Shown here one piece after another: positions 1 to 9,018 of a DNA stretch of 64,000 nucleotides. A program made the translations under genes and the position numbers. Source of the stretch: Candidatus Thermodiscus eudorianus (GTDB lineage Archaea > Thermoproteota > Thermoprotei_A > Sulfolobales > Acidilobaceae); NCBI GenBank assembly GCA_015521085.1, contig WAOW01000005.1:62001-126000 (forward strand). The letters are read 5' to 3'. The number at the start of each line of letters is the position of its first letter. Positions within the stretch are counted from its first letter, which is position 1. The notes under the pieces were generated by a model. The model saw nothing but the letters and a program-made list of their open reading frames with translations, was not told where the DNA came from and did no database searches.

Positions 1-390
1 GACACTGTGATATTCATCAACGAAGGCCAAGTGGAGAAGGTATACGAGCTCTCAATGACGGTAAAGCTGCCTACAGGCCTCAGGGAGGCAGAACTCTCCA
101 GGCCAGTGGTCGAGGTGAAAGACTTCCTCACAGGAGAGCTTGAGTACGAGATATACACCTTCGGAGAGCAGACTATGGTGGTCCCGGTAAAGGAGAAGGG
201 GAAGAAGCAGGCAGAGTCCCTGGAAAAGCACATCCTGAAGATGTTGCCTGACGCTGCGGTCGAGATACGAGACAGGGTCATCCTAGTAAGGGTGCCACGC
301 TACAGTCCAAAGCTCACCGCCAGGAGAATCAAGAGGCTGAGGAAGCTGGCTGAGAAGGCTGGATACGAGCTTAGAATTATACCCTTTTAG
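1..390 (+). CDS. C-terminal end of a PIN-ATPase-KH protein (partial)
   Basis: The reading frame is open to the window edge, so this is the 3' end of a longer gene. The visible 129 codons match in style the C-terminal part of archaeal PilT-like ATPases with an N-terminal PIN domain and a C-terminal KH-like domain (the PINA family, hexameric ATPases linked to Holliday-junction processing). The cues are the phrase VIFINEGQVEKVYEL, the segment PVVEVKDFLTGELEYEIYTF, and a basic tail (RRIKRLRKLAEKAGYEL) typical of a small nucleic-acid-binding domain. The next gene, on the opposite strand, is the Holliday junction resolvase Hjc, only 5 nt away and convergent, which suits a recombination role. The ATPase core lies outside the window, so the family call rests on the tail alone. 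Confidence 0.7.
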   Translation, partial: DTVIFINEGQVEKVYELSMTVKLPTGLREAELSRPVVEVKDFLTGELEYEIYTFGEQTMVVPVKEKGKKQAESLEKHILKMLPDAAVEIRDRVILVRVPRYSPKLTARRIKRLRKLAEKAGYELRIIPF

Positions 391-395
391 AGGCC

Positions 396-839
396 TTAGC
401 CGGTGAACTCCGTTAACCTCCTATGTCTAGGAAACATGAGTTCATCGAAGACCTCCAGGCGAAGGCCATCTTCGGGGACGGCGATCTTAGCGCTACCACC
501 TGGGGTAAGTGGTAAGTCCTCTAGCCTGTGAATCCGCCACTCCACCGATCCAGGCAGCCTAACCGCTACAAGGGCTATCGCACCCGCCCTTACAGCGAAC
601 TCCCTCAAACCCTTGACCTGGCGGGCTGGCACGTATACAGGCTTTCCACGACGGCCCTTCTTGGCTTCAATAACCAGTACGACTCCCTTCTTCACCGCGA
701 CTAGGTCCGGCTGGTATCTCCTCTTAGTTCCCGAACCACTTGAGGGACCCCGTACGACTGCATAGCCCATGTCCCAGAGTATGTTTGCCAGCTCGTTTTC
801 TAGGCGCGACGCTATGGCTTTTCCAAATCTACTACCCAT
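396..839 (-). CDS. hjc: Holliday junction resolvase Hjc
   Basis: An archaeal structure-specific endonuclease of the restriction-endonuclease fold that cuts four-way DNA junctions during recombination and fork repair. The 147-residue protein has the family layout: an N-terminal helix with the metal-site glutamate (E14 in RLENELANILWDMGY), the R-x-P-S-S-G loop near residues 30-35, then the catalytic core D45 ... E58-x-K60 (PDLVAVKKG ... VIEAKK). The length is close to the usual 130-145 residues. It starts with ATG at 839; the upstream spacer shares a TATA-like region (about 865-907) with the divergent slipin gene. It converges with the PIN-ATPase gene to the left, which may also act on junctions. 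Confidence 0.92.
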   Translation of the reverse strand: MGSRFGKAIASRLENELANILWDMGYAVVRGPSSGSGTKRRYQPDLVAVKKGVVLVIEAKKGRRGKPVYVPARQVKGLREFAVRAGAIALVAVRLPGSVEWRIHRLEDLPLTPGGSAKIAVPEDGLRLEVFDELMFPRHRRLTEFTG

Positions 840-920
840 CCTCTACTACCAGTCTAGGGGCTGAGATCCACTGGTATATCGATATATCCTAGTCTAACTA
901 TAAAAGGTGTAACTGGGGGA

Positions 921-1781
921 ATGATCACCGAGGTGCCTGGCTTGCTGGAGAGATTCTTCACCCTATTGCAGGCTGCCGGCGTGCCCGAGGTCTCTTCCTC
1001 GATAATAGAGCTACTGGTAGTTCTATTCATACTCCTGATATTCCTATCCATGAGCATAAAAGTCGTTAAGGAGTATGAGAGGGCTGTCATATTCAGGCTT
1101 GGCAGGCTTCTAGGGGCAAAGGGGCCTGGCTTATTCTTCATAATACCCTTTGTAGACAACTTCATAAAAGTCGACCTTAGGATCGTGACGGCAGACGTGC
1201 CAGAGCAGAGGACTATAACCAAGGATAACGTCACGGTCGGAGTCGACGCCGTCGTCTACTACAAAGTGTTCGACCCAGTCAAAGCCGTGACCAAGATAGA
1301 AAACTACCACTACGGAGTCCTCATGCTGGCCCAGACAACCCTGAGAGACGTGATAGGCCAGGTGGAACTAGACGACCTACTCACGAAGAGAGAGGAGATA
1401 AATAAGAAGCTCCAAGAGATCCTCGACATCCTAACAGACCCGTGGGGCATAAAGGTAACAGCTGTGACGCTAAAAGAAGTCAAGCTACCAGAAACGATGC
1501 TAAGAGCCATGGCAAAACAGGCCGAGGCAGAGAGGTGGAGAAGGGCCAGGATAATCGAGGCCGAGGGAGAGAGGCAAGCGGCGAAGATAATGGCGGAAGC
1601 CGCCGAATTCTACGAGAAGCACCCTGCCGCGCTGAGGCTCAGAGAGCTGCAGACCCTGGTCGAGATAGCTAAGGAGAAGAACCTGATAGTAGTCAGTTCC
1701 GGGGCAGGGCTTCAGACTACGATGAGTGAGATGATTGGCGTGGCCTCCGCCGTGGAGAAGCAGAAGAGCAAAAGGGAGTAG
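921..1781 (+). CDS. Slipin/stomatin family (SPFH/band 7) membrane protein
   Basis: A membrane-anchored scaffold protein. Residues about 26-46 form one hydrophobic segment, followed by the band-7/SPFH domain (about 48-210; note EYERAVIFRLGR and the GPGLFFIIPF motif) and a charged, probably coiled-coil tail (about 185-240, rich in AEA/RRARI repeats). In prokaryotes these proteins are paired with NfeD serine proteases that cleave the C-terminus of the slipin, and that partner follows here after 5 nt (1787-3247), so the two form an operon. Two TATA-like elements lie upstream (about 883-892 and 898-906). ATG 921 was chosen because it follows a G-rich SD-like stretch; GTG 933 is an alternative. Confidence 0.9.
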   Translation: MITEVPGLLERFFTLLQAAGVPEVSSSIIELLVVLFILLIFLSMSIKVVKEYERAVIFRLGRLLGAKGPGLFFIIPFVDNFIKVDLRIVTADVPEQRTITKDNVTVGVDAVVYYKVFDPVKAVTKIENYHYGVLMLAQTTLRDVIGQVELDDLLTKREEINKKLQEILDILTDPWGIKVTAVTLKEVKLPETMLRAMAKQAEAERWRRARIIEAEGERQAAKIMAEAAEFYEKHPAALRLRELQTLVEIAKEKNLIVVSSGAGLQTTMSEMIGVASAVEKQKSKRE

Positions 1782-1786
1782 ACGCT

Positions 1787-3247
1787 ATGACGCGCCAATA
1801 CTCTAGGCTGGTAATCACTGTTTTTTTCATGGCGCTCCTAGCGGCGTCTATCATAGTTGCTAGCGCAGAATCCGGGAACACAACCGCGACTACTATGAAG
1901 AGCGAAAAGATAGACCTGGGCAGGAAGTACTGTGGGAACGTGGAGAAGAAGTATGGAATACTTCCAAGGGGGTCGAAATACGATAGGATAGTAGGCCCTA
2001 AAACCATCTACATAGACGTCACTGGCGTGATCGATACCGCAATGATGGACTACGTGAACTCGGCTATAAGAACCGCCGAGCGGGAAAACGCGGTCCTGGT
2101 CTTAAGGCTAAACACTCCTGGTGGTTACCTAGACGCGGCGCTGAACATTGTAACCAATATAAGTAGAGCTAGGGTCCCTGTTATAGGATACGTCACGGAT
2201 CGATGGGCTGAAAGCGCGGGCACACTGATACTTGTGTCGACACATATAGCTGCTATGCAGCCAGGGACGATTATAGGGTCCCTCCAGCCTGTAGCGTATA
2301 ATCCCTCGACGGGAGGCTATGAGCCTATAAACGAGTCGAAGATAATAAATCCGATAATCAAAGTACTCTGTGAGCATGGTGCGACTAGGGGTAGAAACGC
2401 GACCGCCCTTGTAAGATTCGTCTTAAAAAACGATAATTACGGGGCCGAGGAGGCTCTACGCTATCATATAATCGACCTCGTTGCTGGGAGCCTTAGCGAT
2501 TTGATTAGTAAGGTGAACGGGAGTGTTGTAGCCCTCCCCTCGGGAGATAGGGTTCTGATATCACTCGACGGATCTATAGAGAGGGTCCCTCCGGGCCCCA
2601 GGGTGACACTCCTGCACACGCTCTCCGACCCCCTGCTCTCAGGCCTTCTAGTGTCTCTAGGCATGCTGATCGTCCTCTTCGGGCTGGCATCGGGGCATTA
2701 TGCCTCGGCGGCTATAGGGGCGCTGCTCTTGATAATGGGCCTGGTGGGGACCGGGTTTAACCCGAATACCGCTAGCCTAGTCCTGCTTGGACTAGGAGCG
2801 CTACTACTGTTGATAGAGTTCTATACGCCTGGATTCGGGATAATCGGCGGGACTGGCATAGCAATGATAGTCCTTGGCATAGCCCTGTTGCCCCTCAGTA
2901 GCACGGGCTTCGCTATTTCTCCCGAATACGCTAGCTCTCTCATAAAAGCCGTGTACGCGATCGGGGCGAGTTTCGCTGTAATAACCGCCTTCACCGTGTA
3001 TAAGATCTTGCAGGTTAGAAGGAGGAAGCCGATAGTCTGGAGTATAATAGGGGAGACCGGGAAGGCTATAGACAGGATAACCCCGGAGGAACCGGGCTTC
3101 GTGCTCGTGGATGGAGAGTACTGGAAGGCTGTATCGAGAGACCAAGTCATAGAGCCGGGAGACACTGTAAGGGTTATAGCTAAAGATGGCCCTCTGCTTA
3201 TTGTCGAGAAGGCCGAGAGCTCTCAGAGGCGTGCTTCAACTCTATAA
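1787..3247 (+). CDS. NfeD family membrane-bound ClpP-class serine protease
   Basis: The long form of NfeD. It has an N-terminal signal/anchor helix (about 8-26), a ClpP-like protease domain (about 70-230), four to five transmembrane helices (about 275-400) and a C-terminal OB-fold domain (about 415-475). The catalytic Ser-Lys dyad known from the Pyrococcus homologue can be placed at S143 (in AESAGTLIL) and K214 (in RFVLKND), so the enzyme looks intact. The expected substrate is the hydrophobic C-terminus of the slipin encoded just upstream. The protease domain should face the cell exterior. The 3' end overlaps a convergent small gene by 50 nt. A second, short NfeD-type gene sits at 51224-51628. 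Confidence 0.9.
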   Translation: MTRQYSRLVITVFFMALLAASIIVASAESGNTTATTMKSEKIDLGRKYCGNVEKKYGILPRGSKYDRIVGPKTIYIDVTGVIDTAMMDYVNSAIRTAERENAVLVLRLNTPGGYLDAALNIVTNISRARVPVIGYVTDRWAESAGTLILVSTHIAAMQPGTIIGSLQPVAYNPSTGGYEPINESKIINPIIKVLCEHGATRGRNATALVRFVLKNDNYGAEEALRYHIIDLVAGSLSDLISKVNGSVVALPSGDRVLISLDGSIERVPPGPRVTLLHTLSDPLLSGLLVSLGMLIVLFGLASGHYASAAIGALLLIMGLVGTGFNPNTASLVLLGLGALLLLIEFYTPGFGIIGGTGIAMIVLGIALLPLSSTGFAISPEYASSLIKAVYAIGASFAVITAFTVYKILQVRRRKPIVWSIIGETGKAIDRITPEEPGFVLVDGEYWKAVSRDQVIEPGDTVRVIAKDGPLLIVEKAESSQRRASTL

Positions 3248-3461
3248 GCAGGTCGTGTATATCGTCCATCCAGTCCCGGATCCTGGCTATTCTACCCTTA
3301 TACCTTATATCCCTGGAGAAAGAGTAGAGTTCTCGCTCAAGCATCTCAAGCCTAACCATAATGTCATCAATTATATCCCTGGCCTCTCTTTCGGCCTTCA
3401 ACACGCGGCCCCCCAGCCTCCTAGCCCTCTTCTTCACGCGACGAGAGCGTCTCCAACGCAA
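3198..3461 (-). CDS. Small charged coiled-coil protein, unknown function
   Basis: An 87-residue protein with a very basic N-terminus (MRWRRSRRVKKRARR) and a long helical, heptad-like segment (about 20-75) rich in E, R, D and L. No recognised family. It is the distal gene of a minus-strand pair: its start overlaps the 3' end of the phosphorylase-like gene by 41 nt in another frame, and its own 3' end overlaps the convergent NfeD gene by 50 nt. The double overlap makes it less certain as a gene, but the composition is typical of a small archaeal protein rather than of an antisense shadow. Confidence 0.45.
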   Translation of the reverse strand: MRWRRSRRVKKRARRLGGRVLKAEREARDIIDDIMVRLEMLERELYSFSRDIRYKGRIARIRDWMDDIHDLLIELKHASESSRPSRQ

Positions 3462-4212
3462 CGGTGTATAGTATGCTCTGTATCTTGGACTCCCGCTCTA
3501 AGAGCCTAGTATATGTTTCGGCCGGAGACTCAAGCGGCGTCAGGACCCTACTGTATTGCCGGAACGCGGTTACGAATGCAAGGGCCTCTAGGTTCGTGTA
3601 CTCGTATTGAAGCGCGTAGAGCGGCGCAACCATGGATTCCAATGTGAAGACTCCTCTTGTCCCCACGAACTCCTCGGCCTCGGGCAACGTCCATTTCATC
3701 CTAGCCGAGTCCAATGTAACTGTTAACCCGTAAATCCACTCCAGATCGGGGAAGCGGACCATTGATACAGACCTAGCCCTGGAGTATAGGGCCTGCGCTG
3801 CCAAGAGAGGCAGGCCGCTGGGCGCGATCCTCCTTGAAACGGAATCACGCGGAACCGCACCAAGCGCTATTAAAACCGAGCCAGGCGTTACCCTTCTGGA
3901 GAGCCTATATCCCCTGCCTATCAGTATAACCCTCCTAGCGCCGAGGAGGTATAGCTCGGCCACGACCTCGGCTATAGCCTGTGGATATGAAGGCGTATAT
4001 ACTAGTGCAAGGCGGGTGTCGCCATAGCTCCCCACCACTGACCGGACCCCACTATAGCCCTCCCTCTCCGACGATACCGCCTCTAGGCTCTTCTTCACAT
4101 TATCGTACACGCTCTTATTATCAATCAGGATCGCCGATTGGAACGAATAGGTAGAGTAAAGGCCTGTTACCGCGCCCATGCCGACCGAGGCCAAGTCTCT
4201 AACCCTCGCCAA
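3421..4212 (-). CDS. Diverged nucleoside phosphorylase-like protein
   Basis: 263 residues with the layout of the PNP/UDP phosphorylase superfamily: a central segment with a predicted strand-turn-helix around residues 65-105 (LYLLGARRVILIGRGYRLSR), an S-x-R-x-A-P-S-G-L-P stretch near 124-134 where the family has its substrate loop, and a later E-S-M-V-A-P-L-Y-A-L motif near 190-200 that matches the family's E-M-E-S-A-x-L element. In true phosphorylases that motif has two glutamates that bind ribose; only one is kept here, so activity may be lost or changed. It is followed by a small overlapping gene and preceded by the glycan gene cluster. Confidence 0.55.
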   Translation of the reverse strand: MARVRDLASVGMGAVTGLYSTYSFQSAILIDNKSVYDNVKKSLEAVSSEREGYSGVRSVVGSYGDTRLALVYTPSYPQAIAEVVAELYLLGARRVILIGRGYRLSRRVTPGSVLIALGAVPRDSVSRRIAPSGLPLLAAQALYSRARSVSMVRFPDLEWIYGLTVTLDSARMKWTLPEAEEFVGTRGVFTLESMVAPLYALQYEYTNLEALAFVTAFRQYSRVLTPLESPAETYTRLLERESKIQSILYTVALETLSSREEEG

Positions 4213-4247
4213 CCACCGTTACCAACTGCTTGTTAGAGGCTAATACA

Positions 4248-5003
4248 CTATACACTACATAAACGGAGGGCCTCCCTCATTAGTGCGAACCGGAATCCGC
4301 TGGAAATAGCGTCTTTTACTATACGAGCTAGCATGCGCCTAGCATGGTTGCCTGTTCCGAGCCATATATCGGGCCTATATATCGGTCTTCTCCTTATCCT
4401 GACGAACTCCCATGGATGATAGAATAGTGAATAAAAGTCCCTCTTCCCCGGCAGTGTCGCCCTTATAGCTAGGGGCCCGGGTAAGCGTATCGTGCTACTT
4501 GTAGACGTCACTGGGACTCGTAGGAGTCTACCACTATACCAGAAGGGCTCCGTTACCCTCCCCGACTTATAGGATGCGATGCTTGAATCTACCCTAACAC
4601 CCTCCTCTACGAGCACGTGTAGAAGTTGCTCTGGTAGCTGGAGGTTAGGAGCTCTAAAGCTATGTATTTCACTGTAACTCGATAGTATCCTTATGCTCTC
4701 CCGGATATGCCTCGCCGCCTCTCTCAGGGGAAGCTTATCCAGTCTAGAATGGTCCAGCCCGTGGCTACCAATCTCGTGTCCCTCATCAACTATATCGTTA
4801 ACGAGTTCCTCGAACCAGCTTAAAGCCCTTACCAAGCCGGCAGTCACGAAGAATGTAGCCTTAACCCCGGTCTCGCGTAGGAAGTCTAGAATCCAGGGTA
4901 GGCCCTCCCTAATACCGAGATTGCTCTGAGACTGGTATGGTGGAGCGTCCGGCTCTACGTCGAATGTAAGGAATACCACCCTTCTCAGCTTGCAACCCCT
5001 CAT
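4248..5003 (-). CDS. Polysaccharide deacetylase (NodB homology domain)
   Basis: A metal-dependent carbohydrate deacetylase of family CE4. Clear motifs are the first block TFDVEPD (residues about 13-19) with the catalytic base and metal aspartates, and the metal-binding H-x-x-x-H block in SHGLDHSRLDKL (about 84-95); FRAPNLQL corresponds to the third block. ATG 5003 was picked because the domain begins right after it; an ATG at 5033 is also possible. Either start lies inside the coding sequence of the upstream glycosyltransferase, giving a same-strand overlap of 95-125 nt. It belongs to a three-gene surface-glycan cluster with the glycosyltransferase and a flippase-like membrane protein. Confidence 0.85.
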   Translation of the reverse strand: MRGCKLRRVVFLTFDVEPDAPPYQSQSNLGIREGLPWILDFLRETGVKATFFVTAGLVRALSWFEELVNDIVDEGHEIGSHGLDHSRLDKLPLREAARHIRESIRILSSYSEIHSFRAPNLQLPEQLLHVLVEEGVRVDSSIASYKSGRVTEPFWYSGRLLRVPVTSTSSTIRLPGPLAIRATLPGKRDFYSLFYHPWEFVRIRRRPIYRPDIWLGTGNHARRMLARIVKDAISSGFRFALMREALRLCSV

Positions 5004-6213
5004 AGCACTCCCGCCTGTATTCACACCATTCACCGGGTTTTACCGGATCCATTCTAACTAGCCTATAGAGTCTATAGAGGAGGAATCTCTTCTCCCTGGA
5101 GCACTTCTCCAGGGCACTCCTGTACACCTCTAAATACCTTGGATACACGTTATTACAGTCGTATCTCTCAGAGGCCAATAGTGATCTCCGGGAGAACATA
5201 AGGCGGAGATCGTCGTCCAGGCTAAGAATGCGGGCCTTCTCTATAAACTCGGTCTCCGTAGAGGCTAGGAACCCGTTAAAACCGTCAGTTACAAGATCCT
5301 CAACGCCAGTACCGCTAAAGCCAACCACAGGTAGCCCCAGCGCCATAGCCTCTAGGCTTGCTAGCGAGAAGGCCTCCCTACGCCCCGTGGCTAGGAAAAG
5401 ATCCGAACCAGCCATATACCCTCCAACCATGCGGCGGTCGACCGGGCCGACGAGAACCGCTCTACGCAACCCCTTCCTCTCAACGTACTCTTTTATCTCA
5501 CGCTCCAGAGACCCCCCACCAACTATATAGAGCGAGGCCGAAGGCTTCTCCTTTACAACACCCTCATAAGCCTTTAGGGCTAGGAAGGGATTCTTCCTAG
5601 GTATAAGCCTCGCTACGTATAGAAGCACAGGGTCTCCTTCCAGCTCTAGCGCCTCAACACTCCTCCACCCCCTTATATCCATGCAATTGGGTGTTACACG
5701 GACCTTCCTCGCAGGGACTATCTCTTCCAGGTCCCTGCCAGCGGCTTTCGATACCGCTGTTAGCTCGTCGGCCCTGTAAACACCGTATTTGAGGAGGATG
5801 CTATGCCAAACCCTAAGTTCGCTGCTAATGAGGCTATGGTGTGTCAGCACCGTTGGTATACCTAGTATTCCCTTGCCGACATGCACCGCCATGTTCGCGA
5901 ATGGAGATAAAACACTGTGGCCATGGACTAGATCGACACCGTTGTACTTTAGGAACTTGTAGAGGAGTTTAGCTGCTTTAGGGGATATAGTATAATCGTC
6001 ACCCCTTAGGGGGAGCTTGAACCTAACGACCGGTATACCATCGTCGTATGAAACCAAGGGAGGGTCCCTTAATACCCTGTTCTGGTGAGTTACTACGATT
6101 GGATCATGTCCATGATCCCTTAGCGTCTTGGCTAGATTATAGATAGCCGTCTCGACGCCTCCTCTTCTAGGCATATACCAGTCCGATACTAGTGCTATCC
6201 TCAGCGTCTCCAA
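4909..6213 (-). CDS. Glycosyltransferase family 4
   Basis: A GT-B fold retaining glycosyltransferase that moves a sugar from a nucleotide or lipid-linked donor. The N-terminal domain opens with [17 protein letters not shown] (about 6-22), the standard GT4 start. The C-terminal Rossmann domain starts near PVLLYVARLIPRKNP (about 214-228) and ends with the E-x7-E donor-site motif in EAFSLASLEAMALGLPVVG (about 293-311). The domain ends near residue 375; the last roughly 55 residues are unusual and their final 30-40 codons lie over the start of the deacetylase gene. The start overlaps the 3' end of the flippase-like gene by 47 nt. Likely acts in N-glycan or surface polysaccharide assembly. Confidence 0.9.
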   Translation of the reverse strand: METLRIALVSDWYMPRRGGVETAIYNLAKTLRDHGHDPIVVTHQNRVLRDPPLVSYDDGIPVVRFKLPLRGDDYTISPKAAKLLYKFLKYNGVDLVHGHSVLSPFANMAVHVGKGILGIPTVLTHHSLISSELRVWHSILLKYGVYRADELTAVSKAAGRDLEEIVPARKVRVTPNCMDIRGWRSVEALELEGDPVLLYVARLIPRKNPFLALKAYEGVVKEKPSASLYIVGGGSLEREIKEYVERKGLRRAVLVGPVDRRMVGGYMAGSDLFLATGRREAFSLASLEAMALGLPVVGFSGTGVEDLVTDGFNGFLASTETEFIEKARILSLDDDLRLMFSRRSLLASERYDCNNVYPRYLEVYRSALEKCSREKRFLLYRLYRLVRMDPVKPGEWCEYRRECYEGLQAEKGGIPYIRRRAGRSTIPVSEQSRY

Positions 6214-7177
6214 CTACTATCTTCCTCTCCCTCGCGATCCTAGAGGCCTCCCTGAATAATTTAATCCCGCCCCTCAGGAGTACAAGGATCACTCCGAGTA
6301 GACTAGCTAATACTGTGGAGATAAGTCTCTCGCCCAAGACTATGAGGCCAGCTTTATTCAGCGGCACGCCCATGGCCGCAAGGATCGATACAAGGCCGCC
6401 TTCAACGAATCCTATACCTCCAGGCGTGGGCCCCATTCCAAATAACAGATAACCCAACGAGAGGACCGCGGCGTTGCCTAACGATAAATGGACTCCTAGA
6501 CTCGACGCGATGAGGTAGAATCTGGCGATGTCTTGCAGCCATATGGCTATACCTATAGAGGACGCCGTGAGTGTTAGGCTCCAATCCCGGAGTAGGAACC
6601 TCACGTCCCCTCCTAGTCTTCTCTTGACAGAGGATATCTTATCCCGGATCATAGTCGGCATGTGTGCTAATCCCACTATAGCGGGCAGGCTCGCCGCTAG
6701 GGTAGATAATCTATCCGTGCCCGAGAATAATGCTAGCACAAGAACAGTCGCGACCCCCGGGATCTCCGTGACTCTCTCGTAGATTATGGTGATAAATGAC
6801 CTCTCTACGGGCACGTCTTCCGTGGCCCTTAGCCAGCCCGCTCTGAAACCCTCCCCGCCGAATTTGAGGCTCGGTGTTATGTTGTTGAATAGTATGCCTC
6901 CCATTATCGCTGTATAGACGTTTAGGAAAGTGACTCTGCTTCCCAGCCTCTTTAGGGAAAGGTACCATCTTAGAGCCCAGAGCAGCGTACTGGCTACGTA
7001 TATGATCACCGCTAGCATGTATGTTGCTACTCCACTGCCAACAGCACTACCAAAAATCCTTATATTATATATTACATTAGTTGTATTGATGCTCACCTGA
7101 GACACCGCTCTATAGACATCAGCTCCTCCAAGGCCTATTAGACCAGGTGCCAGGGGGTCAAGCTTTAATTTCTTCAT
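6167..7177 (-). CDS. UPF0104/lysylphosphatidylglycerol synthase-type integral membrane protein
   Basis: A 336-residue protein with about eight hydrophobic helices. It carries the signature loops of the flippase-like family that includes the membrane half of MprF and archaeal AglD-linked proteins: [11 protein letters not shown] (about 100-110) and [16 protein letters not shown] (about 255-270). The frame is open upstream to 7693, but that stretch is antisense to the arginine decarboxylase gene. ATG 7177 is the true start because a strong SD (AGGAGGGG) sits directly before it. Next to a GT4 enzyme and a polysaccharide deacetylase, a job in moving or finishing lipid-linked glycans is a fair guess. 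Confidence 0.8.
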   Translation of the reverse strand: MKKLKLDPLAPGLIGLGGADVYRAVSQVSINTTNVIYNIRIFGSAVGSGVATYMLAVIIYVASTLLWALRWYLSLKRLGSRVTFLNVYTAIMGGILFNNITPSLKFGGEGFRAGWLRATEDVPVERSFITIIYERVTEIPGVATVLVLALFSGTDRLSTLAASLPAIVGLAHMPTMIRDKISSVKRRLGGDVRFLLRDWSLTLTASSIGIAIWLQDIARFYLIASSLGVHLSLGNAAVLSLGYLLFGMGPTPGGIGFVEGGLVSILAAMGVPLNKAGLIVLGERLISTVLASLLGVILVLLRGGIKLFREASRIARERKIVVGDAEDSTSIGLVYA

Positions 7178-7223
7178 ATACCCCCCTCCTCTACTGCTGG
7201 GGGTTAATAAGGGGGGATTACTC

Positions 7224-7601
7224 ATGGAGATGCAATACGCGAGATATGAGGAGGCAAAAGTCATAGGAAAACACGTATACGGTAACCTCATAAACTGCAA
7301 TAACGTGGAAGCCCTACGCGACCCCCATACATTAGAGGAGATCGTCAGGAAATCAGCGGAAGCCGGCAACATGACAATCCTAGACATCAAGTCGTGGAAA
7401 ATAGGGGAAGGCGTGAGCGTAGTCGCCGTTATCTTAGAGAGCCACATAACGATACATACATGGCCCGAGTACAGGTTCGCAACAGTCGATGTATACAGCT
7501 GCGGTAGCCACACGGACCCCGAGACAGCATTCGAATACATAGTAGACGTGTTAAAGCCGGAAAAGGTAGAGAGCGGCTTCACCGATAGGAGCCTGGAATA
7601 G
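7224..7601 (+). CDS. Arginine decarboxylase proenzyme (AdoMetDC fold), or S-adenosylmethionine decarboxylase
   Basis: A 125-residue pyruvoyl-dependent decarboxylase that cleaves itself at the Glu-Ser bond in [12 protein letters not shown] (about residues 71-82); the new N-terminal serine becomes the pyruvoyl group. In Crenarchaeota one of two paralogues of this fold is known to be an arginine decarboxylase rather than an AdoMet decarboxylase. The sequence shows features I associate with that paralogue: GKHVYGNL near the N-terminus, a K-S-W stretch before GVSVVAV, and [17 protein letters not shown]. The product, agmatine, feeds polyamine synthesis and also supplies agmatine to TiaS, encoded at 16770-18182. 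The specificity call is inference. Confidence 0.75.
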   Translation: MEMQYARYEEAKVIGKHVYGNLINCNNVEALRDPHTLEEIVRKSAEAGNMTILDIKSWKIGEGVSVVAVILESHITIHTWPEYRFATVDVYSCGSHTDPETAFEYIVDVLKPEKVESGFTDRSLE

Positions 7602-7707
7602 GAAACGCCCCCGGGGGAGGCTATAGTCTCCCGGGGGATTGTCGCCACTACAGGAGCCGCAGCCTCAAGCCAACCCGATATTTTTACCCACACGCCATCA
7701 CCCTAGC

Positions 7708-9018
7708 ATGCCAGCCGGTAGACGTTATATCCACGATACGACATCCTGTATACTACTCGATGAGGACGAATTGAGTAGACCCGCACACATTCGAGAGGGA
7801 TACGAGTACGCAGTAGATATACTCAAAAGACTCATCTCCATCCCAAGCGTATCTCCACGCGGCGAACATTATGGCGAAATCGCGTCACTCCTCGAAGAAG
7901 AACTGTCAAGAATCGCGGATCATGTGACTACAATCAAGGTTCCGGGAGAATACCAGGAGAGACACTGCACCGGAGCCGGTAAGAATCCCCGCTACATAGT
8001 TCTTGCAAGGATCAACGGATCCTCCAATAAAACTCTTCATTTTAATGGGCACTATGACGTAGTCCCCGGTGGACAGGGATGGAGAGTCACCAGCCCGTTC
8101 AACCCGGTCATAGTCAACGGGAAACTGTATGGAAGAGGAGCTATAGATATGAAGGGAGGCATCGCAGCCGTCCTAGGTGCCGTTAAAGCATTGCAGGCAT
8201 CAAACGGTAAAGCATTTCACAACGTTGAGATAGCACTAGTCCCCGATGAGGAAATCGGTGGCGACTGTGGCACCAAGTACCTAGTGGACGAGGTCCTAAA
8301 AGAAAAACTCCCAGACTACGTAATTATCCCCGAGCCAAGCGGGCTCCAACACCCATGGAACGGTCATAAGGGCCTCCTATGGACGCGCCTAACAGTCATA
8401 GGCAAAAACGCCCACGGAAGCACCCCGTGGAGGGGGAAGAACGCCTTCCTACTCGCATCCCAGCTGGCTATAGACTTACAGAAAACTTATACACCCATCC
8501 TATCGACCAGGAAAAGCAGGTACAAGACGATACCCGAAGAGTCCATGTACCCCACGGTCATGATAGGAGGCGAGGCCGGCGTAAAAGGCGGGGGTAAGAC
8601 TAACCAGGTGCCGGGAGAATTCTATTTCACCCTAGATAGAAGACTGATACCTGAAGAGAAGGTTAGCGATGTCAAAGCCGAGATAGAGGCTATCACCAGG
8701 TGGTTGTCCACGCTCCACGGCCTAGAGTATAGAATCGAATACATTAGTGAAATGGAGCCTGCCATAAACGAGCCTAAAGAATTGTATAACGCTCTAAAGA
8801 CAGCTGCGCAGAGAGTCGGAGTGAGCCTCGGAGAGCCTGTAGTTTGCCCCGGAGGACTCGATCTACGGTACTATACTATGAAGGGGATAGAGACTCTGGC
8901 CTATGGACCCAGCGGGGAGACGGCTCACGCGCCGGACGAGTTCATCGATCTACGCGAACTAGAGAAGCTCGTTGGAATCTACTATTATCTAATAGTGGAT
9001 GGATCGCTGTGGAGCTAG
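7708..9018 (+). CDS. M20 family metallopeptidase/deacylase (ArgE/DapE type)
   Basis: A di-zinc amidohydrolase that releases an acyl or peptide group from an amino-acid substrate. Metal and catalytic residues are all visible: NGHYDVVPGG (His, Asp), GRGAIDMKGG (bridging Asp), PDEEIGGDCG (general base Glu and metal Glu), and the C-terminal His in GETAHAPDEF. A dimerisation (lid) domain with GKNAHGSTPW sits in the middle. The frame is open further upstream to 7639, but ATG 7708 was chosen: a TATA-like AT stretch at about 7676-7687 would start transcription close to it, giving a nearly leaderless mRNA. The exact substrate (acetylornithine, succinyl-DAP or peptide) cannot be told from sequence alone. 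Confidence 0.88.
   Translation: MPAGRRYIHDTTSCILLDEDELSRPAHIREGYEYAVDILKRLISIPSVSPRGEHYGEIASLLEEELSRIADHVTTIKVPGEYQERHCTGAGKNPRYIVLARINGSSNKTLHFNGHYDVVPGGQGWRVTSPFNPVIVNGKLYGRGAIDMKGGIAAVLGAVKALQASNGKAFHNVEIALVPDEEIGGDCGTKYLVDEVLKEKLPDYVIIPEPSGLQHPWNGHKGLLWTRLTVIGKNAHGSTPWRGKNAFLLASQLAIDLQKTYTPILSTRKSRYKTIPEESMYPTVMIGGEAGVKGGGKTNQVPGEFYFTLDRRLIPEEKVSDVKAEIEAITRWLSTLHGLEYRIEYISEMEPAINEPKELYNALKTAAQRVGVSLGEPVVCPGGLDLRYYTMKGIETLAYGPSGETAHAPDEFIDLRELEKLVGIYYYLIVDGSLWS

Noticed and set aside
7178-7693. N-terminal extension of the flippase-like protein
   Set aside because: It is antisense to the conserved arginine decarboxylase, and a strong SD precedes ATG 7177.
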